This document shows positions 1 through 7,923 of a DNA stretch of 64,000 nucleotides, in pieces. The stretch lies in assembly GCA_036389395.1 (NCBI GenBank), contig DASVPY010000062.1, positions 112,407 to 176,406 on the forward strand, read 5' to 3'. This stretch comes from QHXQ01 sp036389395. Lineage in GTDB: Bacteria > Acidobacteriota > Blastocatellia > Pyrinomonadales > Pyrinomonadaceae. The notes below the pieces were generated by a model. The model saw only the letters and a program-made list of their open reading frames with translations. It was not told the origin of the DNA and ran no database searches. The first letter of the stretch is position 1. Each line of letters starts with the position of its first letter. The translations under genes and the position numbers were made by a program.

Positions 1-1011
1 CTCGTAGCCCGTGCCGCTCATGCGGCGGCGCAGCGTGCCCGCGTCGCAACTCGCCACCGGCAGGATGTCTTCCGGCTTCAAATTCTGCCGCTGCACTTCC
101 GCCAACAGCGCGCGCAGCACGCGGACGAGCGTGCGCGGCGTCATGCGGTTGTTGTAGAGGCCCGACGTGGATTCGAGTTGGACGGCGTCCGGCGGCAGGT
201 TCAACTGCGCGCGCACGGCGGCGGCGACGCCTTCGGGGCCGCCCAGCGAGTCGCCGAGCCTGTGCGCGATGAAGTTGACCGAGTGCGCGTTCATGTAGCG
301 CAGCACGTCGCGCAACGGCGCGGAGCGGACGACGAACAGCACGCGCCCCTTCGGCTCGTCCGCCGCGCCCGTCTCCTGCTGCTTGAGCTTCATCACCTGC
401 GCGGCGAACTTCGCGGAGTCTTCGGGCTGCTCGCACAGGTTGAAGGAGAAGCGCGGCGTGACGATTATCTTGCCCGTCACGCGCTCGACGCCGCGCGCCT
501 TCAGCTCGCGCGCGACGAGCGCCGCGGTCGCGTCGCCGAAACTCGGATCGTCGCCGCTCAAATAAAGATCGCCGTCTAAAACTTTCTTGCGCTCGTCCAA
601 CTGCCCGTCGGCGAGCACGCGCGTCTCGAAGCGGTGCTCCTTGCCGAGCCGTTGCAGGGCGACGAGCGTGGTGGCGAGCTTGACGAGCGAGGCGGGGTTG
701 AAGGGCGTGTCGGCGTTGTGCGCGGCGAAGACCTGCCGGCCGTCGTAAGTCTCGATCAGGACGCCGTGCCGCTCCGGCTCCTCCTCGCGCGTGCCGTACC
801 AGGTGGCCACGTCGAAGGCGGGCTGCGGCGGCGCGGCGACCGCGGCCTCGAAGGTCGGGTCGGGCGCGGGCGCGAGCGCGTTGGTGGCGACGTTGACGAC
901 GCGGCGGCCCGCGCGCTCGGCGAGCGTCAGCGTGTACGGGAAGGCCGTGAGCACGGCGACGACGACCGCGCCCAGCGCCAACACCGCCAGCACCGGCTTC
1001 CGCGAATTCAC
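1..1011 (-). CDS. dacB: D-alanyl-D-alanine carboxypeptidase, PBP4 (DacB) family, partial
   Basis: The gene reads off the left edge, so its C-terminus is missing. It starts with GTG at 1011, followed by a short hydrophobic stretch (LAVLALGAVVVAVL) that would be a signal anchor. The class C penicillin-binding fold is shown by the nucleophile motif SLVK after FNPA, and by HSVN in the context YMNAHSVNFIAHRL, which fits the SxN motif. The KTG motif is expected beyond the window. PBP4 enzymes trim peptidoglycan peptides in the periplasm. The real frame shows up only as long antisense shadows because it is open at the edge and begins with GTG. It is divergent from the prepilin peptidase, with about 140 bp between them. 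The family is fairly sure; the exact start less so. Confidence 0.8.
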   Translation of the reverse strand, partial: MNSRKPVLAVLALGAVVVAVLTAFPYTLTLAERAGRRVVNVATNALAPAPDPTFEAAVAAPPQPAFDVATWYGTREEEPERHGVLIETYDGRQVFAAHNADTPFNPASLVKLATTLVALQRLGKEHRFETRVLADGQLDERKKVLDGDLYLSGDDPSFGDATAALVARELKARGVERVTGKIIVTPRFSFNLCEQPEDSAKFAAQVMKLKQQETGAADEPKGRVLFVVRSAPLRDVLRYMNAHSVNFIAHRLGDSLGGPEGVAAAVRAQLNLPPDAVQLESTSGLYNNRMTPRTLVRVLRALLAEVQRQNLKPEDILPVASCDAGTLRRRMSGTGYE

Positions 1012-1152
1012 GCCCGCCCCGCCCCTCGCCCGCGCGTCATTTGTTCTTTCGCTATTCACCTTCCAAGCCTTAATATGCTAGTCGGCGCGGCCGCGGTCAA
1101 GCGGCCGCGCCGCGCGCCCACACTTTCGACCGAGAACTGTAAAACCCGCGCC

Positions 1153-2037
1153 ATGATCTGCGCCCTCTTACTGCAAACGAACCCGGACGCGCCCGCACTG
1201 CTGCCCTTCCCCCTGCTGCTGGCGGCGGTCGGCGCGCTCGGCTGCGTCATCGGCAGCTTCCTGAACGTCGTCATCCACCGCGTGCCGCGCGACGAGTCCA
1301 TCGTCTTCCCGAACTCGCGCTGCCCCGAGTGCGGCGCGGCGATCCGCGCCTACGACAACGTGCCGGTCTTGAGCTACCTCGTGCTGCGCGGGCGCTGCCG
1401 CGCGTGCCGCACGCCGATCTCGGCGCGCTACCCGGCGGTCGAGCTGGTGACGGGGCTGCTCTTCGCGCTCACGTTCGCGCACGACGGCCTCGCGCCCGCG
1501 CTGCCCTTCGATCTGATCTTCGTCGCCTCGCTCGTCGCGCTCGTCTTCATAGACGCCGAGCACATGATCCTGCCCGACGTGATCACGCTGCCCGGTCTCG
1601 TCGTCGCGCTCGTCTACCGCGGACTGGTGCCGAACCTCGACGGCATGAACTTCATGACGGCGGGGCTGATGGCCGGCTGGCCCGCGTGGGCGGTCTCGCT
1701 GTTCGGCGCGCTGTTCGGCGCGGCGGTGGGCGGCGGCTCGCTGTGGCTGATCGGCTGGCTGTGGGAACGTCTGCGCGGCGTCGAGGCGATGGGCCTCGGC
1801 GACGTGAAGATGATGTTCATGGTCGGCGCGCTGCTGGGCTGGCCGCGCACGGTGCTGACGATCTTTTTGGCCGTCATCCTCGGCTCGCTGGCGGGCGTCG
1901 CGCTCATGCTCCGCCGCCGCGAGCGCAACATGCAGATGCTCCTGCCCTTCGGCATCTTCCTCGGCGCGGGCGCGCTCGTCAGCCTCCTCGCCGGCCACGC
2001 CATCATCAACTGGTACGTCGGGCGCTTCGTGCCCTGA
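1153..2037 (+). CDS. pilD: Type 4 prepilin peptidase / N-methyltransferase
   Basis: Inner-membrane aspartic protease that cleaves and N-methylates prepilins of type IV pili or type II secretion. The 294-aa product has the full family layout: a first membrane segment ending in IGSFLNVVIHRVP, the cytoplasmic zinc loop with two CxxC pairs (CPEC near residue 58 and CRAC near 83), and two catalytic aspartates, D134 in FIDAEH and D217 in GLGDVKMM. The open frame extends upstream to 634, but that extension is antisense to dacB, so the ATG at 1153, just before the first hydrophobic helix, is chosen. No pilin gene lies nearby, so the substrate system is elsewhere. Length and motifs make the assignment secure. 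Confidence 0.95.
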   Translation: MICALLLQTNPDAPALLPFPLLLAAVGALGCVIGSFLNVVIHRVPRDESIVFPNSRCPECGAAIRAYDNVPVLSYLVLRGRCRACRTPISARYPAVELVTGLLFALTFAHDGLAPALPFDLIFVASLVALVFIDAEHMILPDVITLPGLVVALVYRGLVPNLDGMNFMTAGLMAGWPAWAVSLFGALFGAAVGGGSLWLIGWLWERLRGVEAMGLGDVKMMFMVGALLGWPRTVLTIFLAVILGSLAGVALMLRRRERNMQMLLPFGIFLGAGALVSLLAGHAIINWYVGRFVP

Positions 2038-2046
2038 GCGGGCGTA

Positions 2047-2120
2047 GTTCAAAGTTCAAGGTTCAACGTTCAAGGTTAGCCCTGGCTTGAACCTTGAACC
2101 TTGAACCTTGAACCTTGAAC
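2047..2120. repeat. Inverted array of heptamer repeats (GTTCAAG / GAACCTT)
   Basis: Four to five 7-bp units of the form GTTCAAN are followed, after a short GCC-CTGGC centre, by four units of their reverse complement. The whole can fold into one long hairpin. It fills the gap between pilD and the histidine kinase and ends 10 bp before the kinase start codon. A near copy with the same word lies at 32118-32191. Confidence 0.9.
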
Positions 2121-2129
2121 TCCTTCATC

Positions 2130-3557
2130 ATGGCCCGTTACGAGAATCGCGTGCAGTTGGCGCTGGCGCTGGTGGTGGGGTTGCTGCTGCTGGCGAACCT
2201 GTTCACGCTGACGCTGGTGGCGCTGACGCCGCAGACGCGGGCGGCGCGCGCGCCCGTGCTGCTCACGGTCTTCGCCATCACGCTGCTGGTCAGCGTGCCC
2301 TGCGTCGTGCTGCTGCCGCGCTGGCTGCTCCGCCCGTACCGGCAACTGGTCGGCGAGGCCGAGCGCGCGCCCGTCACGGCGAAGCCCGCGGGCGCGCGCG
2401 ACGAGACCGAGTTCGTGTTGGAAACTTTTCAGGCCGTGGTCGCGCAACTGCGCGCGCAGCAGCGCGAGCTTGAGGCGCTGACGGCGCGCGCGAGCGCGCG
2501 GGCGGCGAGCGCCGAGCAGTTCAGCGAGCGCATCATCGCCAGCGTCCCGTCCGGTCTCGTCGCCTTCGACGCCGCCGGGCGCGCGACCATCGTCAACGCG
2601 CCCGCGCGCGCGCTGCTCGACGTGGACGGCGCAGCCGAAGGTCTACCGTTGCGCGAACTGCTGCGCGCCGCGCCCGAACTGGCCGAGATGGTCGAGCGCT
2701 GCCTGCGCACGGGCGAACTGTACCGGCGCGAGGAGGTGGCGGCGACGTGCGCGGGCGGCGTGCGGCGTCTGGGCACGACGGTCGCGCCCATCGAGCCGCG
2801 TGCGGGCGCGGGCGCGCGCGGCGCGCTCTGCCTGCTCACGGACATCACCGAAGTGGCGCAACTGCGCGAGGCGCTCGCCGTCAAACGCAACCTCGAAAGT
2901 CTCGGCGAGATGTCGGCCGGTCTCGCGCACGAGTTCAAGAACGCGCTCGCCACGCTGCACGGCTACGCGCAGCTCTGGCAGAAGCAGGGCGGGGACGCGG
3001 CCGCGCGCGCCCACGCCGACGCGCTGCTCGCCGAAGTGCGCACGCTGACCGAGATGGTCACGAGCTTCCTCAACTTCGCGCGCCCGCAACCGCTCACGCT
3101 CGCCGATGTCGCCTTGGCCGAACTGGTCGCAGACTGCGCCGCCGAACTGCAAACGCTCTACGCCGAGCGCCGCGTCGCGCTCGCCACCGCGGGCGACTTC
3201 GCCATCGTCCGCGCCGACGAACGTATGCTCCGCCAGGCGCTCGTCAACCTCATGCGCAACGCGGCGGAGGCGTTCGACGACGAACGCACGGAGCGCCGCG
3301 TGACCGTCCGCGGCGCACGCACGACCGACGCGAGCACCGGCGCGCGCCGGGCCGTCGTCGAGATCGAAGACACGGGCGCGGGCATCGCGCCCGCCGATCT
3401 GCCGCGCATCTTCATCCCGTTCTTCACCACCAAGACGAAGGGGCACGGCGTCGGCCTCGCCCTCGCACACCGCGTCGTCACCGAACACGGCGGCACGCTC
3501 CACGCCGCCAACGCGCCTGCGGGCGGCGCGCGCTTCACGATCAAACTGCCAATGTGA
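2130..3557 (+). CDS. Membrane sensor histidine kinase (NtrB-like, PAS domain)
   Basis: A 475-aa two-component kinase. Two membrane helices (residues about 7-27 and 40-62) are followed by a coiled linker, a PAS-like domain (about 130-240), and the kinase core. The core shows the H-box GLAHEFKN with phospho-acceptor H267, the N-box LVNLMRNAAEAF, the G1 box DTGAGI, an F-box FIPFFTTK and the G2 box GHGVGLALAH. The HEFKN form and the order PAS-HisKA-HATPase are typical of NtrB/AtoS kinases. No response regulator is adjacent, so the kinase is an orphan here. The frame opens at a TTG inside the preceding repeat; I prefer the ATG at 2130, directly before the first helix. There is little Shine-Dalgarno sequence because the repeat abuts the start. 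Confidence 0.88.
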   Translation: MARYENRVQLALALVVGLLLLANLFTLTLVALTPQTRAARAPVLLTVFAITLLVSVPCVVLLPRWLLRPYRQLVGEAERAPVTAKPAGARDETEFVLETFQAVVAQLRAQQRELEALTARASARAASAEQFSERIIASVPSGLVAFDAAGRATIVNAPARALLDVDGAAEGLPLRELLRAAPELAEMVERCLRTGELYRREEVAATCAGGVRRLGTTVAPIEPRAGAGARGALCLLTDITEVAQLREALAVKRNLESLGEMSAGLAHEFKNALATLHGYAQLWQKQGGDAAARAHADALLAEVRTLTEMVTSFLNFARPQPLTLADVALAELVADCAAELQTLYAERRVALATAGDFAIVRADERMLRQALVNLMRNAAEAFDDERTERRVTVRGARTTDASTGARRAVVEIEDTGAGIAPADLPRIFIPFFTTKTKGHGVGLALAHRVVTEHGGTLHAANAPAGGARFTIKLPM

Positions 3558-3567
3558 AACTCTCTGC

Positions 3568-3650
3568 GCCCTTCGCGTTCCGCTTCGCGGCCTTTGCGGT
3601 TAGAGCTTTAAGACTTAACCGCAAAGGCCGCAAAGCGGAACGCGAAGGGC
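3568..3650. repeat. Long hairpin between convergent genes
   Basis: Arms of about 35 bp (beginning GCCCTTCGCGTTCCGCTT and ending GGAACGCGAAGGGC) surround a loop of about 12 bases. It lies between the stops of the histidine kinase and the UbiD gene, which face each other, so it could serve as a two-way terminator. Neither side has a strong T-run. Confidence 0.85.
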
Positions 3651-3667
3651 CGCAAAGGTAGTTCCGC

Positions 3668-5428
3668 TTAAAACTCCTGCGGGAAATACTCGCGCCAGCG
3701 GCGGTCAACCAGTTCAGCGATGTCGGGGCGGACGACGAGTTCGGCGGGGTAGCCGGGTTTCATGCGGGCGTCTATGAGGACGGGCGGGCGGTAGGCGAGG
3801 TGGTGGCGGCGGACGCTCACGTCGGCGGCGTGTATGTCTGCGGCCGGCTCGAAGCGCGTCCAGGTGGCCCACAGAAAATCGGGGGCGCTGCGTGCGACCG
3901 AGGCGTCGTCGTGGAGGACGACGAGCGGCCAGTCGGCGAAGGCGTCGGCGCGGGCGAGCCGCGCGGCCTGTTCGGCGTCTTCGGCGTAAGGGACGCCTTC
4001 GACGACGAGGCAGCCGGCGCAGAAGACCTCTGCGCGGCGCACGCCCGCGGGCAACTCGCCGCGGAACTCGCGCGGCAACTCGCGCACCGCGTCGCCGAGG
4101 CCGAGCATGACGGCCTTGCTGCCCTGGTTGACTTTGCCGCTCGTGTAGTCGAGCGTGTCCATCGAGGTGTTTGAGAAAACGAACAGGTCGCGCTCGAAGC
4201 GTGTGCGCGCGAGGACGTGCTCGAAGAGCGCGCGGAAGTCGCGCAGGTCTTGCGGCGTGTCCGTGAGCAGGAGGAACTTGGTGAGCGACAACTGCCCTTC
4301 GCCGAGGATGCGGAAGGCCGAGACGAGCGCCTCGCGCGCGTAACGCTCGCGCACGACCGCCGCGGCCAGCGAGTGGAAGCCGGTCTCGCCGTAAGACCAC
4401 AGGTCGCGCACGCTCGGCATGACGAGCGGGAAGAGCGGCGCGAGCAGTTGTTGCAGGTAGTCGCCGATGAAGAAGTCTTCCTGCCGCGGCTTGCCGACGA
4501 CCGTCGCCGGGTAGATCGCATCGCGCCGATGACACAGCGCCGCGACGTGGAAGACCGGGTAGTCGTGTTGCAGAGAGTAGTAGCCGTAGTGATCGCCGAA
4601 GGGGCCTTCGGGGCGGCGCTCGCGCGGCGGCACTTGCCCGACGAGCGCGAACTCTGCCTCGGCCACGAGCCGGTGGCCGTCGCCGTCTTTGTATTCCGTC
4701 ACGCCGATCTTGCGCCCGGCGAGGACGGAGGCGAGCACTAACTCCGGCACGTCCTCCGGCAGCGGCGCAATCGCCGCGAGTATGAGCGCGGGCGGGCCGC
4801 CCAAGAACATCGTGACGGGCAGCGGCCGATCCGTCTGCTCGGCGGCGTGGTAGTGGAAGCCGCCGCCCTTGTGTATCTGCCAGTGCATCCCGGTCGTCCC
4901 GGCGTCGAACCGCTGCATCCGGTACATGCCGAGGTTGTGCTTGCCCGTCGCCGGGTGCTCCGTGTAGACGAGCGGCAGCGTGAAGAACGGCCCGCCGTCC
5001 TCCTGCCACGTCGTCAAGACCGGCAACGCGTCCAACCGCGCCGGCCGCTCGACCACTTCGAGCACGGGCGCGCGCCGCGTGCGCCGCGTGCCGAGTTTCA
5101 ACGCTTCGAGCGCGAGCGCGCGGCGCTGCCACAGCTCGCGCGGGCGCGGCGGCAACAGCGCCTCGGCCGCCGCGACGACCTCGCGCACCAGCGCCTCCGG
5201 TCGAGGCCCAAACGCCAGTTCAATGCGACGCGGCGTGCCGAACAGGTTTGTCACGACCGGATACGGACTCCTCTTCACGCGCCTGAACAGCAACGCCGGC
5301 CCGCCCCGCGCGATCACGCGCCGATGCACCTCCGCCAACTCAAGATACGGATCGACTTCCGCCTCGACGGTCACGAGGTCGCGCTCGCGGTCGAGTTGTG
5401 CAAGGAATGAGCGGAGATTCGCGTGCAT
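3668..5428 (-). CDS. UbiD family decarboxylase
   Basis: A 586-aa homologue of UbiD, the prenylated-FMN-dependent decarboxylase family that acts on aromatic or alpha,beta-unsaturated acids in ubiquinone or menaquinone biosynthesis and related pathways. Recognisable family stretches are the N-terminal LRSFLAQLDRERDLVTVEAEVDP, the segment NLGMYRMQRFD..TTGMHWQIHKGGG, PLPVTMFLGGPPALILAA, and EGPFGDHYGYYS. Length is slightly above the usual 450-500 because of an extended C-terminus. No UbiX or quinone genes are nearby, so the substrate cannot be told. The gene stands alone, with hairpin repeats on both sides. Confidence 0.88.
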   Translation of the reverse strand: MHANLRSFLAQLDRERDLVTVEAEVDPYLELAEVHRRVIARGGPALLFRRVKRSPYPVVTNLFGTPRRIELAFGPRPEALVREVVAAAEALLPPRPRELWQRRALALEALKLGTRRTRRAPVLEVVERPARLDALPVLTTWQEDGGPFFTLPLVYTEHPATGKHNLGMYRMQRFDAGTTGMHWQIHKGGGFHYHAAEQTDRPLPVTMFLGGPPALILAAIAPLPEDVPELVLASVLAGRKIGVTEYKDGDGHRLVAEAEFALVGQVPPRERRPEGPFGDHYGYYSLQHDYPVFHVAALCHRRDAIYPATVVGKPRQEDFFIGDYLQQLLAPLFPLVMPSVRDLWSYGETGFHSLAAAVVRERYAREALVSAFRILGEGQLSLTKFLLLTDTPQDLRDFRALFEHVLARTRFERDLFVFSNTSMDTLDYTSGKVNQGSKAVMLGLGDAVRELPREFRGELPAGVRRAEVFCAGCLVVEGVPYAEDAEQAARLARADAFADWPLVVLHDDASVARSAPDFLWATWTRFEPAADIHAADVSVRRHHLAYRPPVLIDARMKPGYPAELVVRPDIAELVDRRWREYFPQEF

Positions 5429-5484
5429 CGGCTACGAATGTAGCAGAGGGGGAGATGGCCATGCGAATTACCTGACGAGCAGCG

Positions 5485-5625
5485 GCTGGGAGCGCGGGCA
5501 TCCCTGCCCGCCAAGCGTGCGCCAGCACGCTAACGAAGCAGCGGCGGCACTCAACGTTGAGTGCCACCGCTGCTTTCTATTCGCGCTGCGCGCTCATGGC
5601 GGGCAGGGATGCCCGCGCTCCCGGC
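5485..5625. repeat. Nested palindromic element (about 140 bp)
   Basis: Outer arms GCTGGGAGCGCGGGCATCCC (5485 on) and the complement ending CCCGCGCTCCCGGC (to 5625) enclose two more hairpins: GCGTGC-GCCA-GCACGC and a nearly perfect palindrome of about 40 bp with centre CAACGTTG. Half of the outer sequence recurs at 41431-41462, which suggests a dispersed, MITE-like or REP-like family. It sits between the UbiD and HEAT-like genes. Confidence 0.88.
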
Positions 5626-5656
5626 AACGGGCGGCCTTTTTCAATTGCTGCCTCCT

Positions 5657-6358
5657 CTAAGGCTGCCCCGGTTTTCTTTTGCCGACCTGGCGCGGGCGCG
5701 TGACCGCATCGTCTGCGGGTTGCCCGCTGCGCTGCTGGATGGCTTGCTCGGCGGCCTTGGCGGCTTCGGCGACTTTGGGATCGAAGGAGGCGGTGTAGGG
5801 TTTGATCTCTTCGAGCGTGGCGGCGTTGCCGATGCGTGCGAGCACCTGGAGGAGTTTGATCTGGGTGTTGCCGTTGACGCGGGGCAGCAGCGGGTAGAGC
5901 GTCTGCGGCGTCTCAAGCTGCGCGAGGTAGCCGGCGGCCTGGTCGGCGCGCGAGGATTCGAGCGCGGTGACGACGGCGTAGAGCGGTTCCTCTTTGCCCA
6001 TGCGGTAGAGCGCCCAGTCGAGCGCGAGCCGGACGCGCGCGTTCTTCTCCTGCAAGCGGTAGCCTTCGACCAGGTGTCGCCACTCGGTCGCCGCCAGACG
6101 CGCCAGCGTCTCCGCGCCGCGCTGGCGGATGGCGGGGTCGCGGTCGGTCAACTGCTTGGCCGCGTCCGCCGCGTTGTTCTCCGCCGCGTAGTCGTCCGTG
6201 CGCGCCGGGTTGACGACGCGCACGCCCCCGCGCATCTGCACGTCGTCGCGCTGCGTCTGCGCGCGGGCGGCGACGGCGCACGACGCCGACGCGCAAACGA
6301 GAAGGCACGTCAGCCGCACGACCTTGAGGCGTTCAACTCTCACGCTCATCGTCTTCAC
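5657..6358 (-). CDS. Exported protein with HEAT-like helical repeats
   Basis: A 233-aa protein with a signal peptide (LTCLLVCASASCAVAARAQ, cleavage likely after ARA). The remainder is alpha-helical, with repeats such as AAKQLTDRDPAIRQRGAETLARLA and QIKLLQVLARIGNAATLEEI that look like HEAT or PBS-lyase-type units. The charged C-terminus is basic. Its start overlaps the stop of the upstream M16 gene by four bases (ATGA), so it is translationally coupled and third in the peptidase operon. A chaperone or scaffold role for the M16 pair is possible, but this is context only. Confidence 0.7.
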   Translation of the reverse strand: MKTMSVRVERLKVVRLTCLLVCASASCAVAARAQTQRDDVQMRGGVRVVNPARTDDYAAENNAADAAKQLTDRDPAIRQRGAETLARLAATEWRHLVEGYRLQEKNARVRLALDWALYRMGKEEPLYAVVTALESSRADQAAGYLAQLETPQTLYPLLPRVNGNTQIKLLQVLARIGNAATLEEIKPYTASFDPKVAEAAKAAEQAIQQRSGQPADDAVTRPRQVGKRKPGQP

Positions 6359-7923
6359 CCTTTCGGCTTGCGCAGGCCCGCGCTGTTGAGGTCAAGCTCG
6401 GCGACCGGGATCACTTCGACGTTGCCGTACTGCTTCTGCAACTCCGGCAGAAACTGCTTGGCGTCGCCGACGATGACGACGCTCGCTTCCTTCGCGGCGA
6501 GGTGCGCGCCCGCGAACTTTTGCACGTCCGCGGCCGTCACGGCCTGCACGTTGTTGATGTAGCGGTTGATCTCGTCGAGGCTCAGGCCGTAGAGCGCGAG
6601 CGCGCCCACTTGCGCGACCAGGCCCGTGGAGGTTTCGAGGTTGCGCCCGAAGTTGCCGATGAGCACGGCCTTGCGCGGCGTCAGTTCGGCGTCGGGCAGG
6701 TCGCCCTTGGCCAGCCGTTCGAGTTCGCCGAGCAGCAGCCCGGCCACTTCCGCGCCCGACTGGTTCTTGGTCTGCGCCGACGCGCTGAACGGGCCGACTT
6801 CGCGGCGCACTTCGAGCGCGCTGCGCGCGCCGTAGCTCAAGCCGCGCTTGATGCGTATCTCCTGGTTGAGCCGGCCCGAGTAGCCGCTCAGGACGGAGTT
6901 GGCGACGATGCCGCGGTAGTAGTCCGGGTCGCTGCGCTTCAAGCCCTGGCGCGCGACGTAGACGGCCGCCTGCCCCGCGTCCGGCTTGTCGATCACGACG
7001 ATGCGCGGCTTGGCCGCGGTCGCGTTCGTCTTCGGCTGACTGCCCGCCGGCAGCGGCGTCGCCGGCTTCGCCCAGTCGCCGAAGTTCTGCTGGGCGAGTT
7101 GGAAGGCGCGGGCCGGCGTGATGTCGCCGCCGATGACGAGGATGGCGTTGTCGGGTCGGTAGTAGCGCGCGTGCAGCCCTTGGATGTCGGCGCGCTTGAT
7201 GCGGGCGATGGATTCGGGCGTGCCGTTGAGCGGGTGGCCGTAAGGCGCGTCGCCGAAGACCACGCGCCCGACGGCGTAGCTCGCCAGTTGACCGGGGTCG
7301 CCCAGGGCGACCTGCAAGTCGTCGAGGTACTGCTGACGCAGCCGCTCGATCTCTTCGTCCTTGAAGGTCGGCCGGCGCACGACTTCGGCGAGGATCGTTA
7401 ACGCCTGCGCGAAGCGGGGCGACATGACGTTGACCGTGGCGGTCGAGCGATCCCAGCCCGCGCCCGATTCGAGCGTGCCGCCGAGGGCCTCGACCGCGTC
7501 GGCGATCTCCGGCGCGCTGCGCTTGTCCGTGCCCTTCGTTAAGAGCGACGCGGTCATGTCGGCCAGCCCGGCCAACTCGCCGGGGTCGGCCTCGCCGCCC
7601 GTCTTGACGTAGAGCGAGGCGGTGACGAGCGGCATGTTCTGGCGCTCGACGACGATGACGCGCAGGCCGTTCGCGAGCGTCCGCTCGGCGGGACTCGGAA
7701 TCTGCGGCGAGCGCGGCGCGGCGGGCGGCGGCGGCGTGGCATTCGGCTCCGGCGTCTGACTAGCCGGCTTCAAGATTTGCGGCTTTGACAGCGGGGTGGG
7801 CCTTATCTGTACACTCGTCCCGGTTAAATCTCCTTGCGCACGCGCCGGCCATGCCGTCAGGCCCAGCGCGAGGAGCGCCGACAGGACAAACGCACGCTGC
7901 AAGCTGCTCTCAATCCTCTTCAC
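6355..7923 (-). CDS. M16 family peptidase-like protein, non-catalytic subunit
   Basis: A 522-aa exported protein with a signal peptide (VLSALLALGLTAWPARAQG), a proline-rich linker and two M16 half-domains. Where an active M16 enzyme has HxxEH, this one reads GLADMTASLL, so both zinc ligands and the glutamate are missing. The C-terminal half keeps the R/Y substrate-binding region (IRIKRGLSYGARS). Such chains pair with an active M16 subunit, and the gene just upstream, overlapping by four bases, encodes one (HLFEH). The pair would form a periplasmic or exported heterodimeric peptidase, as in the mitochondrial processing peptidase or paired bacterial M16 proteins. Confidence 0.88.
   Translation of the reverse strand: MKRIESSLQRAFVLSALLALGLTAWPARAQGDLTGTSVQIRPTPLSKPQILKPASQTPEPNATPPPPAAPRSPQIPSPAERTLANGLRVIVVERQNMPLVTASLYVKTGGEADPGELAGLADMTASLLTKGTDKRSAPEIADAVEALGGTLESGAGWDRSTATVNVMSPRFAQALTILAEVVRRPTFKDEEIERLRQQYLDDLQVALGDPGQLASYAVGRVVFGDAPYGHPLNGTPESIARIKRADIQGLHARYYRPDNAILVIGGDITPARAFQLAQQNFGDWAKPATPLPAGSQPKTNATAAKPRIVVIDKPDAGQAAVYVARQGLKRSDPDYYRGIVANSVLSGYSGRLNQEIRIKRGLSYGARSALEVRREVGPFSASAQTKNQSGAEVAGLLLGELERLAKGDLPDAELTPRKAVLIGNFGRNLETSTGLVAQVGALALYGLSLDEINRYINNVQAVTAADVQKFAGAHLAAKEASVVIVGDAKQFLPELQKQYGNVEVIPVAELDLNSAGLRKPKG

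Noticed and set aside
634..1152. Upstream extension of the prepilin peptidase frame
   Set aside because: It is antisense to the dacB coding sequence, and the extra residues have no membrane-protein or other sensible character; the ATG at 1153 fits the family.
1168..2052. Long antisense frame opposite pilD and similar long frames opposite most genes
   Set aside because: In sequence of this GC content, antisense frames stay open by codon bias. Their translations are dominated by R, A, P and D with no family pattern.
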